DNA of 9,337 bases. Source: JAJFGI01 sp036397065 (GTDB taxonomy: Bacteria; Pseudomonadota; Alphaproteobacteria; Kiloniellales; J153). Shown here in pieces: positions 1-6,554 of this stretch. The notes beneath the pieces were generated by a model. It ran no database searches. It saw nothing but the letters and a program-made list of their open reading frames with translations, and was not told the DNA's origin. Where the stretch lies: NCBI GenBank assembly GCA_036397065.1, contig DASWJP010000034.1, positions 1 to 9,337 of the forward strand, given 5' to 3'. Made by a program: the position numbers and the translations under genes. How positions within the stretch are numbered: the stretch's first letter is position 1; each line of letters opens with the position of its first letter.

Positions 1-632
1 CGCCCGGCCAGGCCGTGGCCGTGGCCGGAGGCTTCGATCGCCGCCTGCAAGTCGGCCACCCGCTGGCGCACGCTGGCGGAAACCTCCGGCGCCGCATAGG
101 CAAAGGGGGCGGGGCTTTCCCCGGCCACGAAGCGGGCCGCATCGGCGGCCAAGGCGCCAAAGGTGCGGCCGGCGGATTCGAAGAACCGGGTGGCCAGCAT
201 GATCCGGCCCAGCACATTCGCCGCCGCCGCCTCGATGGTGTACTCGCCGCGGCTGCCATAGGCGGTGCGGGTCAGGACCAGCTTGGCGCAGAGAAAACGC
301 AACGGCCCGCCCTGGAAGGTGCGGCAATGCTCGAACCAGCGGTTGGCCACCCAGTTGACCGGCGTTTCCCGCCACCGCAGGGGGAACGGCCCGATGCGGG
401 CGCGGCCTTCGAACAGCACCGAGCCATCTTCGCGCGGGGTTTCGATGATCTCGTGCTTGGGCAGGCGCGCCGCCTCGTTGATGCGCGCGGTATCGGCCAG
501 GATCGGCCAGATGACCTCGGGCGGCACCGGAAACTCCCAAACGAAGGTGCGGCCCATGGCAACCGAGTCAGGGGCGCCCGATTCAGGGGTTCTGGGGTCA
601 GGCGCACCGGTTTTCTGCATGTCGTCTACCAT
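1..632 (-). CDS. SRPBCC/DUF5939-like N-terminal domain, probable adenylate/guanylate cyclase (partial, 3' end beyond window)
   Basis: The frame is open from the ATG at 632 to the window edge, about 210 residues, so the C-terminus is missing. After a Pro/Ala-rich leader of about 25 residues comes a domain opening with FVWEFPVPPEVIWPILADT, then a WRETPVNWV segment, then RWFEHCRTFQGGPLRF and a strand rich in Thr/Tyr. This resembles the SRPBCC-fold DUF5939 domain that in alphaproteobacteria often precedes a class III nucleotide cyclase domain. The cyclase catalytic part would lie outside the window, so the enzyme activity is inference. The ATG at 632 overlaps the stop of the HAD gene (626-628), which suggests translational coupling. 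In-frame ATGs at 620 and 557 are alternatives, and none has a strong ribosome binding site. It could instead be a stand-alone SRPBCC protein. Confidence 0.6.
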   Translation of the reverse strand, partial: MVDDMQKTGAPDPRTPESGAPDSVAMGRTFVWEFPVPPEVIWPILADTARINEAARLPKHEIIETPREDGSVLFEGRARIGPFPLRWRETPVNWVANRWFEHCRTFQGGPLRFLCAKLVLTRTAYGSRGEYTIEAAAANVLGRIMLATRFFESAGRTFGALAADAARFVAGESPAPFAYAAPEVSASVRQRVADLQAAIEASGHGHGLAG

Positions 633-1477
633 CTCAACACCGGCAAGGCGGCGGTTGGCTGCACGCCGGCGGCATCGCACAGGGCGGCCAGGCGCGCCGG
701 ATCGGCCTTGCCCTGGGCATCGACACCCAGCTCCTCGCCCTGCAAGCCGCCGGTCACGAACAGCCCATCGATACCGGCGGCCACGGCGCCGGCGATGTCG
801 GTGCGCAAGGAATCGCCGATGGCGGCGATGCGCGGGCGGTCGATGCCGTCGAGCAGGTCAAAACAGGTGCGGTAGATGCCCGGATGGGGCTTGCCGTGAT
901 AGCGCACCGCGCCGCCCAACACTTCATAGCGCGCGGCGATGGCCCCGGCGCAAATCTCCCGCTTGCCCCCGCGAATGACCTCCAAGTCCGGATTGGCGCA
1001 GATCATGGGCACGCCGCGCGCCGCCGCCGGGCGCAACAGAGCATCGTACGATTCGGCGGTATCCGTATCCCACAAGGCGCCGGTGTTGAGGATCAAGTCG
1101 GCCGCCGCCATGTCGTCGACAAACTCATAGGCCAGGCCCTCGCGCATGCCCAGATCGCGCTCCGGCCCCAGGTGATAGCACCGCTGGCCCGCCGCCTGCC
1201 GGGCCATGAGTTGCCAGGCTTCCTCGCCCGAGGACATGACGAAATCGCAGACCCGTGCGGGCAGGCCGATCTCGGCGTTGCGGGCGGTCACCTCGGCGGC
1301 GCGGCGCGGCGCGTTGGACAGGATCAGGATGTGCTTGCCCTGGCCGTGCAGCTGCTCCAGGCAGGCGACCGCCGCGGGAAACGCCCGCACCCCGTCGTGC
1401 ATGACCCCCCACAGATCGACGATATAGGCATCATACTGCCCGGCCACAGCGGCCAGCCCGTCGTGCATCGGTATCAT
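626..1477 (-). CDS. HAD-superfamily class IIA hydrolase (TIGR01459-like)
   Basis: This 283-residue protein has the HAD phosphatase motifs in order. Motif I is DLWGVMHDG with the likely nucleophile D21. Motif II is ILILSNAPR with S54. The motif III lysine is K196 in HGKPHPGIY, and motif IV is IGDSLRTD with D222 and D227. The C2-type cap lies between motifs II and III, as in the NagD-like IIA class. The usual second Asp of motif I is a Trp (W23). As far as I recall, this is a trait of the alphaproteobacterial TIGR01459 family rather than damage. The substrate is unknown, probably a small phosphorylated metabolite in the cytoplasm. The ATG at 1477 is preceded by a GGAGAG (1489-1494) 11 bases upstream. 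A second in-frame ATG at 1468 is possible. It overlaps the downstream cyclase-like gene by 7 bases, so the two are probably one operon. Confidence 0.85.
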   Translation of the reverse strand: MIPMHDGLAAVAGQYDAYIVDLWGVMHDGVRAFPAAVACLEQLHGQGKHILILSNAPRRAAEVTARNAEIGLPARVCDFVMSSGEEAWQLMARQAAGQRCYHLGPERDLGMREGLAYEFVDDMAAADLILNTGALWDTDTAESYDALLRPAAARGVPMICANPDLEVIRGGKREICAGAIAARYEVLGGAVRYHGKPHPGIYRTCFDLLDGIDRPRIAAIGDSLRTDIAGAVAAGIDGLFVTGGLQGEELGVDAQGKADPARLAALCDAAGVQPTAALPVLRW

Positions 1478-1771
1478 GGAAACGGCGACTCTCCGGCTGG
1501 TGAGGGCAGCAGCCTCTCTTCTGCCATAGCGTCGCGCCAGTTGAAAGGTCAGGTGCGGTGATATGTATGGGGAATGCCTAGGGATTGGTCACGAAAGCGT
1601 GTCTCGTGCCTGTTGTTGTACCAAGCAGGACGGGCCGGGGAGAGAATCGGCTGTTCTCCGCGCGGTACGGCGCGCCGATTTGACGCATGGCACGCGACTT
1701 GCTTCTCTATGATCGAACGACTCGCATTTGGTTTTTGGGAATGGGGCGGTCCTTCGGCCATCGGAGGCTCC
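1478..1771. other. divergent intergenic region between HAD gene and ptsP
   Basis: About 300 bases separate the minus-strand HAD start from the plus-strand ptsP leader, so promoters for both directions must lie here. No convincing promoter pair is visible. A TTGACG at 1680-1685 and a TATGAT at 1708-1713 are each close to the sigma-70 consensus, but they are 22 bases apart. A short inverted repeat, CACG-AAAG-CGTG, follows the CCTAGG at 1577-1582. The frame upstream of the chosen ptsP start stays open back to 1687, but its translation does not resemble PtsP. Confidence 0.5.
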
Positions 1772-1798
1772 ATGGCCCGCGGACACCGACGTTCATGA
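1772..1798 (+). CDS. possible mini-ORF (8 aa) coupled to ptsP start
   Basis: A GGAGG at 1763-1767 lies 4 bases before an ATG at 1772 that opens a frame of eight codons (MARGHRRS). The frame ends in TGA at 1796-1798. That stop overlaps the ATG at 1795, the likely ptsP start, as ATGA. The ptsP ATG has no good ribosome binding site of its own, so ribosomes could load at the mini-ORF and re-initiate. The peptide is Arg-rich but shows no biosynthetic attenuator signature. This is inference from local sequence only and may be chance. Confidence 0.25.
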   Translation: MARGHRRS

Positions 1799-4086
1799 GC
1801 ACAGACGACCGCATCGAAGACGCCGACACATCCGTCGACATTCGCGACCTCTTCCGGGCGTTGCGCGCGATCCTGCGGGCCGGTACTGGCGATATGCAGC
1901 AGCGTCTGCAGGATGTCGTCGCGCTGATTTCCGCCCATTTCCAATCCGAGGTCTGCTCCTTGTACCGGACCGATGGTGCCAGCGGATCCCTGGTCCTGAA
2001 GGCCACCAAGGGTCTGCGGCCCGAAGCCGTGGGGCGGACCACCCTGCGCCCCGGCGAGGGGCTGGTGGGAACCGTCGCCGAGAGCCGGCAGCCCCTGTCC
2101 CTGGAGGATGCCCAGGCCGATGCACGCTTCGCCTTCCGCCCGGAGACCGGGGAGGAGATCTATCAATCGTTCCTCGGCGTCCCCTTGATCCGGGCCAGCG
2201 ACTTGCTCGGCATTCTGGTTCTGCAGCACCGCGAGCGGCGCCGCTACCACGCAGATGAAATCGAGGATTGCGAAACCGTCGCCCAGTTCCTGTCCGAGAT
2301 GCTGTACCAGGTTGTCCCGGAAGCGGCCGGCAGCCGGGACACCGGGACGCCGGGCTCGCTCCGGCTATCGGCGGTGCCGATCAGTCCCGGTCTGGCCACC
2401 GGCCAGGTCGTTCTGCATTTCAAGGACATCATGATTCGCCGCTGGCAGGCGGCCGATGCGGCGCCGGAGCTGGCCCGCCTGGGCAGCGCACTGGAAACCC
2501 TGGAAAGCACGCTTCTGGCCCTCCGGCTTTCCCCGGATGTGGTCGCCGACATGGAGACCACGGAGCTTCTCGAAGCCGATTTGATGCTCACCCGGGACCG
2601 GGGATGGCACGAGAAGATCGCGGCGGCGGTCGGCCAGGGGCTCACCGCCGAGGCGGCGGTGCAGACCGTCCGCGAGGACTTGCGGGCGCGCATGAAGACC
2701 GTCAGCAACGATTACATTCGCGAACACCTGATGGATCTCGATGAGCTGAGCCATCGCCTGCTGACCATACTGACCGGCGAGGAGGTGCACGATTTGTCGG
2801 GGTCCCTGCCGGCCAAGACCATTCTGGTGTGCCGGTCCCTGGCGGCGGCCGAGTTGCTGCGCGCCGACCGGCAGAACCTGGCGGGCCTGGTTGTGGTCGA
2901 TGCGACCGCCAACTCGCACCTGGCGATCGTCGCCAAGGCCCTGAAAATTCCCATGCTCGCCCAGGTGCCCAGCGCCCTCACCGATGTGCAGGAGGCGGAC
3001 CCGGTGATCCTCGATGCGGTGAACGGGCAGCTGATCGTGCGGCCCAGCGCCGCTGTTCTGGAGCGTTTCGAGGTCCACCTGGCGGCCAGCCGGAAACGCC
3101 AGGCGGAGGAACGCTTGCGCGCTCATGGCCCGTGCCTCAGCCGGGACGGGGTGCGGATTCAGGTCATGGCCAATGCCGGCCTGCTGCTCGATCTGGACGG
3201 GATCGTGGACCTGGACGCCGACGGTATCGGCCTCTATCGGACCGAAATCGCCTTTCTGATCCGCGACCGCTTTCCCAGCGTGACCGAGCAGGCCAGCCTG
3301 TACAGCCGGATCTATGACCGGATGGGCGACAAGCCGGTCGTGTTCCGCACCCTGGACCTCGGCTCGGACAAGAAGCTGCCCTACTTCGACGGTCACGAGC
3401 CGGAAGAGAATCCGGCCCTGGGCTGGCGCGCCATTCGCATCGGCCTCGATCATCCGGGGATGCTGCGCGATCAGCTCCGGGCCCTGGTCACGGCGGCCGG
3501 CGGCCGCGCCTTGCGGGTCAAGTTTCCGATGGTCAGCGTCGTCGAGGAGTTCGAGGCGGCCCGCGCCGTGCTGACCGCCGTGCTGAAGGAACACGTGGAT
3601 CGGGGCGGCGCGGCACCGGCCAAGTTGGAAGTGGGCGTCATGATCGAGGTTCCGGCCCTGCTTTGGGATCTGGACCGGTTGTTCGCGCTCGCCGACTTCG
3701 CCTCGGTGGGCAGCAACGATCTGTTTCAGTTCCTGACCGCCGCGGACCGCAACAATCCCAAGACCGATCAGCGCTTCGATGTGCTGACCGCCGCCAATCT
3801 GCGCCTGCTCATGGCGATCGCGGCCAGCGCCCGGCGCGCCGGCAAGCCGGTCAGCCTGTGCGGCGAACTGGCCGGCACGCCCCTTGGCGCCATCGCCCTC
3901 ATCGGCTGCGGATTCCGCGCCTTCTCGATGGACAGCACGCGCATCGCGGAAATCAAATCCGTGGTTCGCGCGGCCGATGTGGCCGCGGTCGAGAACAGAA
4001 TTTCCGACCTGGCCAAGCATGGGCGCGGACCCGTCCGGGACGACATCGCGGATTTGGCGTTGGAATTGGACATCGCGGTGCCATAG
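1795..4086 (+). CDS. ptsP: PTS-Ntr phosphoenolpyruvate-protein phosphotransferase (enzyme I, GAF-fused)
   Basis: This 763-residue cytoplasmic enzyme I autophosphorylates from PEP and passes phosphate to the NPr/HPr-type carrier of the nitrogen PTS. Domains in order: GAF (about residues 20-172), the enzyme I N-terminal helical domain (about 190-325), the swivelling phosphohistidine domain (about 340-420), and the PEP-binding TIM barrel (about 448-740). Visible key residues are the phospho-acceptor H375 in NSHLAIVAKAL, the Arg of DGIGLYRTE, the signature DFASVGSNDLFQFLTAADR, and the catalytic C689 in VSLCGELAG. The loop before H375 reads VVDATANSH instead of the usual Gly-rich EEGxxxxH form. 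The ATG at 1795 is chosen because the 36 residues encoded from the upstream ATG at 1687 look random. It is divergent from the HAD gene and 73 bases before the ychJ-like gene. No NPr or EIIA gene is in the window. Confidence 0.92.
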   Translation: MSTDDRIEDADTSVDIRDLFRALRAILRAGTGDMQQRLQDVVALISAHFQSEVCSLYRTDGASGSLVLKATKGLRPEAVGRTTLRPGEGLVGTVAESRQPLSLEDAQADARFAFRPETGEEIYQSFLGVPLIRASDLLGILVLQHRERRRYHADEIEDCETVAQFLSEMLYQVVPEAAGSRDTGTPGSLRLSAVPISPGLATGQVVLHFKDIMIRRWQAADAAPELARLGSALETLESTLLALRLSPDVVADMETTELLEADLMLTRDRGWHEKIAAAVGQGLTAEAAVQTVREDLRARMKTVSNDYIREHLMDLDELSHRLLTILTGEEVHDLSGSLPAKTILVCRSLAAAELLRADRQNLAGLVVVDATANSHLAIVAKALKIPMLAQVPSALTDVQEADPVILDAVNGQLIVRPSAAVLERFEVHLAASRKRQAEERLRAHGPCLSRDGVRIQVMANAGLLLDLDGIVDLDADGIGLYRTEIAFLIRDRFPSVTEQASLYSRIYDRMGDKPVVFRTLDLGSDKKLPYFDGHEPEENPALGWRAIRIGLDHPGMLRDQLRALVTAAGGRALRVKFPMVSVVEEFEAARAVLTAVLKEHVDRGGAAPAKLEVGVMIEVPALLWDLDRLFALADFASVGSNDLFQFLTAADRNNPKTDQRFDVLTAANLRLLMAIAASARRAGKPVSLCGELAGTPLGAIALIGCGFRAFSMDSTRIAEIKSVVRAADVAAVENRISDLAKHGRGPVRDDIADLALELDIAVP

Positions 4087-4159
4087 CGGCACCATATTCG
4101 GTGCACGGCCGCGCCTGGCCCCCGTTCGCAAACATTCGGCCCGGAAGGAGTTCCCGACA

Positions 4160-4642
4160 ATGACGGCGTGCCCCTGTGGGTCCGGGCAGAACCTGGACGT
4201 TTGTTGCGGGCCGTTGATCGGCGGCACCCCGGCGGCCACCGCCGAAGCCTTGATGCGCTCGCGCTACAGCGCCTTCGTACTCGGCGAGGCCGGCTATCTG
4301 GCCGAAACCCTGTCGCCGGAGATGCGCGCGGACTTCGACGAGAGCGAGGCCGAAAAAACCTCCAAGGACACCAAGTGGCTGGGACTCGAGGTGCGCGCCG
4401 TGACCGGCGGCGGCCCGGACGACGATCGCGGCAAGGTCGAGTTCGTGGTCCGTTTCCGCGTCAACAACCAGCCGCATATCCATCACGAGCTGGCGGATTT
4501 CACCCGTGAGAACGGGCGGTGGGTCTGCGCCGGCGGCACTATGGACCCAAAGGCGCCGCCGCGCCGGGTGGTCAAGGCCGGCCGCAACGATCCGTGTCCC
4601 TGCGGTTCGGGCAAGAAGTACAAGAAATGCTGCGGCGCCTGA
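4160..4642 (+). CDS. ychJ: YchJ-family (UPF0225) SEC-C motif protein
   Basis: A 160-residue protein with a SEC-C zinc-binding motif at each end. The first has C4, C6, C15 and C16 in CPCGSGQNLDVCCG. The second has C146, C148, C157 and C158 in CPCGSGKKYKKCCG. Between them lies the NTF2-like core typical of YchJ, recognisable by RSRYSAFVLGEAGYLAETL and a strand region ending in WVCAGG. Length and layout match the E. coli YchJ family, whose function is not settled. The C-terminal motif is the same type as in SecA, where it binds zinc and contacts SecB or ribosomes. The start is well supported by GGAAGGAG at 4143-4150, 9 bases before the ATG. It follows ptsP in the same orientation and may be co-transcribed with it. 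Confidence 0.92.
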   Translation: MTACPCGSGQNLDVCCGPLIGGTPAATAEALMRSRYSAFVLGEAGYLAETLSPEMRADFDESEAEKTSKDTKWLGLEVRAVTGGGPDDDRGKVEFVVRFRVNNQPHIHHELADFTRENGRWVCAGGTMDPKAPPRRVVKAGRNDPCPCGSGKKYKKCCGA

Positions 4643-4724
4643 GCAGGCCGGGCCTTTGCGCGGCTGATTTTCGTGCAATACTGTGCCTTGAGAACGGACT
4701 CGAGGCACTCGATAGGGGGATCCG

Positions 4725-5744
4725 ATGATACAGACGACCGTTGCGGGCAGCCTGCCCAAGCCGGCCTGGCTGGCGGAACCGGAGAAGCTGTGGGCGGCTT
4801 GGAAACTCGAGGGCAAGGAGCTCATCGAGGGCCAGCAGGATGCCGCCCTGGCCTGGATCAAGACCCAGGAGGATGCGGGCATCGATATCGTCTCCGACGG
4901 CGAGCAGTTTCGCCGTCATTTCGTCCACGGGTTTCTCGAGTCCATCGAAGGAATCGATTGGCAAAAGATGACCACCATGGGCATCCGCGACAACCGGTAC
5001 GATGCCCAGGTGCCAACGGTCACGTCCAAGCTTCGCCGCACTGGGCCGGTGCACAGCGCCAGCGCCAAGTTTTGCCGGGCGCACACATCGCACAAGCTCA
5101 AATTCACCCTGCCCGGGCCCATGACCATCTGCGACACCATCGCCGATGCCCATTACGGCAGCCGGCCCGAGATGGCCATGGCCTTCGCGAAACTGTTGAA
5201 TGACGAAGCCAAGGAATTGGAGGCTCTGGGCGTGGATGTCATCCAATTCGACGAACCGGCCTTCAACGCCTTCATGAAGGACGTGAAGGAATGGGGCGTC
5301 GATGCCCTGCACCGCGCCATCGACGGCCTGAAGTGCAAGACGGCCGTGCACATCTGCTATGGCTATGGTATCCAATCCAACATCGATTGGAAAAAGTCGC
5401 TCGGCTCGCAATGGCGGCAGTACGAGGAAATTTTTCCGGCCCTGAACGAAAGCCGCATCGATCAGGTCTCGCTCGAATGCGCCAATTCCAAAGTGCCGCT
5501 GTCGTTGATCGGCATCCTGAAGGACAAGGAAGTTCTGGTCGGCGCCATCGACGTCGCCTCGCTCGACGTGGAAACGCCGGAGCAAGTGGCCGCGACCCTG
5601 CGCAACACATTGGAATTCGTCTCGCCGGAGCGCATGACCGCCTGCACCAATTGCGGCCTGGCGCCGCTGCCCCGCGCCGTTGCGGAAGGCAAGTTGAAGG
5701 CGCTCGGTAAAGGCGTTGCCCTGCTGCGCAAGGAACTGGCCTAA
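4725..5744 (+). CDS. single-domain cobalamin-independent methionine synthase-like protein (MetE C-terminal domain, MesD-like)
   Basis: This 339-residue protein corresponds to the catalytic C-terminal barrel of MetE only. The N-terminal barrel that helps bind folate polyglutamate is absent. The zinc ligands expected from MetE are all visible: H209 and C211 in AVHICYGYG, E251 in VSLECANS, and C310 in CTNCGLAP. The IVSDGEQ motif (residues 55-61) is the conserved segment associated with homocysteine binding, and DVIQFDEPAF lies at 171-180. The likely reaction is methyl transfer to homocysteine to give methionine. The start AGSLPKPAWL and the overall layout recall the folate-independent core enzymes, especially MesD, which is reported to need the partner MesX (DUF1852). 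No such gene is in the window. The ATG at 4725 has AGGGGGA at 4714-4720, 4 bases upstream. A related methyltransferase with another acceptor remains possible. Confidence 0.85.
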   Translation: MIQTTVAGSLPKPAWLAEPEKLWAAWKLEGKELIEGQQDAALAWIKTQEDAGIDIVSDGEQFRRHFVHGFLESIEGIDWQKMTTMGIRDNRYDAQVPTVTSKLRRTGPVHSASAKFCRAHTSHKLKFTLPGPMTICDTIADAHYGSRPEMAMAFAKLLNDEAKELEALGVDVIQFDEPAFNAFMKDVKEWGVDALHRAIDGLKCKTAVHICYGYGIQSNIDWKKSLGSQWRQYEEIFPALNESRIDQVSLECANSKVPLSLIGILKDKEVLVGAIDVASLDVETPEQVAATLRNTLEFVSPERMTACTNCGLAPLPRAVAEGKLKALGKGVALLRKELA

Positions 5745-5746
5745 GC

Positions 5747-5792
5747 CGCCGTTACCGGCGCGCGTTTCATCGCCGTAACCGGCGCGTGTTTC
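5747..5792 (+). repeat. 22-base direct repeat, two copies, each a small hairpin
   Basis: Two copies of a 22-base unit at 5747-5768 and 5771-5792 differ at two positions and start 24 bases apart. Each can form a CGCCG/CGGCG stem with a 4-base loop (TTAC or TAAC). The two copies can also pair with each other as a longer hairpin with one bulged base. They begin 2 bases after the stop of the methionine synthase gene, so a 3'-end or terminator role is plausible, although there is no T-run. Confidence 0.55.
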
Positions 5793-5816
5793 CTTGGACC
5801 CCGCAAAGCGGTATCT

Positions 5817-5874
5817 TGCGTCCGCATGGGTGGCGCGACTCGGGACGGCCCATCGGGGGAAACCCACAGACGCA
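5817..5874 (+). other. nested inverted repeat, possible structured 5' leader
   Basis: Two nested stems are visible. TGCGTC (5817-5822) pairs with GACGCA (5869-5874). Inside it TGGGT (5827-5831) pairs with ACCCA (5862-5866), with a small internal loop between. The closed 30-base interior is G-rich. It lies 45 bases upstream of the histone-like gene and could form a leader RNA structure. I do not recognise a known riboswitch or RNA family. Confidence 0.3.
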
Positions 5875-5918
5875 GGTTCGGCAATTCCCGGGTATGATTC
5901 TTCCTAGAGGAATTCGAA

Positions 5919-6503
5919 ATGGCAGATGCAAACGAAATTCGTAAGGTTGTAGAGGAACAGATGACGAAGCTGGGACATGCGACCGAACAGGCCGCCGCCG
6001 GCATTCGATCGGCCTCGGACCAGATCGCCAAAGGGATGCTGATGCTGAACGAAAGCTTGCGCAGCGGGGCCACGTCGCAGGACGTCTGGACCCGGGTTCA
6101 AGCGATCGAACGGGAATTCGGGGCATTGCGGCAAAAATCGGAGGCGGAGTTCACCCGCCTCAGGCTTGCCTCGGAAGGCGAACTGGCGGCGCTGGTCGCC
6201 GCCTCCCGCCGCATCACCGAGGCCCTGCTCACCGCCCCCAAGCCGCGCAAGAAGAAAGCCGCGAAGAAAAAGCCTGCGAAGAGGAAGGCAACGAGGCGGA
6301 AAGCCGCCAAGCGGAAACCGGCCAAGAAGAAGGCGGCCAAGCGAAAGGCCGCAAAGCGGAAACCGGTCAAGAAGAAGGCCGCCAAGAGAAAGATCGCCCG
6401 GAAGAAACCGGCGAAGAAAAGGGCCGCCAAGAAGAAGGCCGGTGCCCGGCGGAAGGCACCGGCCAGGAAAAAGTCTCGCGCACCGCGCAAGAAGCGGCGC
6501 TGA
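5919..6503 (+). CDS. histone H1/AlgP-like protein with Lys/Arg-rich tail
   Basis: A 194-residue protein in two halves. Residues 1-105 are predicted by eye to be helical and amphipathic (heptad-like, acidic and Gln-rich, no Cys), suggesting a coiled coil or oligomerisation module. Residues 107-194 are almost entirely Lys, Arg, Ala and Pro in five-residue repeats of the AAKRK/PAKKK type, as in eukaryotic H1 tails and bacterial Hc1/AlgP-like proteins. The likely role is non-specific DNA or RNA binding in the nucleoid. This is inferred from composition only. The start is supported by TAGAGGAA at 5905-5912, 6 bases before the ATG. A TATGAT at 5893-5898 could be a -10 box but would give a very short leader. 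I do not recognise the N-terminal half, though it is somewhat phasin-like in character. Confidence 0.8.
   Translation: MADANEIRKVVEEQMTKLGHATEQAAAGIRSASDQIAKGMLMLNESLRSGATSQDVWTRVQAIEREFGALRQKSEAEFTRLRLASEGELAALVAASRRITEALLTAPKPRKKKAAKKKPAKRKATRRKAAKRKPAKKKAAKRKAAKRKPVKKKAAKRKIARKKPAKKRAAKKKAGARRKAPARKKSRAPRKKRR
6309..6386 (+). repeat. 33-base duplication inside the Lys-rich tail
   Basis: The 33 bases at 6309-6341 recur at 6354-6386, offset by 45 bases, with only two differences. This is a multiple of the 15-base unit that encodes the five-residue tail repeat. It shows recent slippage or unequal exchange within the tail, so tail length is likely to vary between strains. Confidence 0.7.
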
Positions 6504-6521
6504 GAAGCGGCGGTGAATTTG

Positions 6522-6554
6522 GCCGGGGACTCATCATGGAGAGTGAGCCCCGGC
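6522..6554 (+). terminator. strong hairpin after the histone-like gene
   Basis: GCCGGGG (6522-6528) and CTCA (6530-6533) pair with TGAG (6544-6547) and CCCCGGC (6548-6554). This gives 11 base pairs with one bulged A and a 10-base loop. It begins 18 bases after the stop codon. No T-run follows, so it is either a weak intrinsic terminator or a 3'-end stabiliser. Confidence 0.5.

Noticed and set aside
15..875. Open plus-strand frame opposite the cyclase-like and HAD genes
   Set aside because: The minus strand carries clear domain motifs across the same bases. The plus-strand product is low-complexity Gly/Arg-rich.
1680..1713. TTGACG and TATGAT as a ptsP promoter
   Set aside because: Each box is good alone, but the spacing is 22 bases, too long for a sigma-70 promoter.
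1687..1794. N-terminal extension of ptsP from the ATG at 1687
   Set aside because: The extra 36 residues show no family similarity, and no ribosome binding site fits. The GAF domain begins after the ATG at 1795.
2365..4239. Long open frame on the minus strand opposite ptsP and the start of the ychJ-like gene
   Set aside because: It is antisense to strongly recognisable coding sequence, and its Gly/Arg/His/Gln-rich translation is what high-GC antisense frames give. No family is visible.
4643..4724. Short GC-rich palindrome (AGGC/GCCT) after the ychJ-like gene as a terminator
   Set aside because: It has only 4 base pairs with a 3-base loop and three T's; too weak to call.
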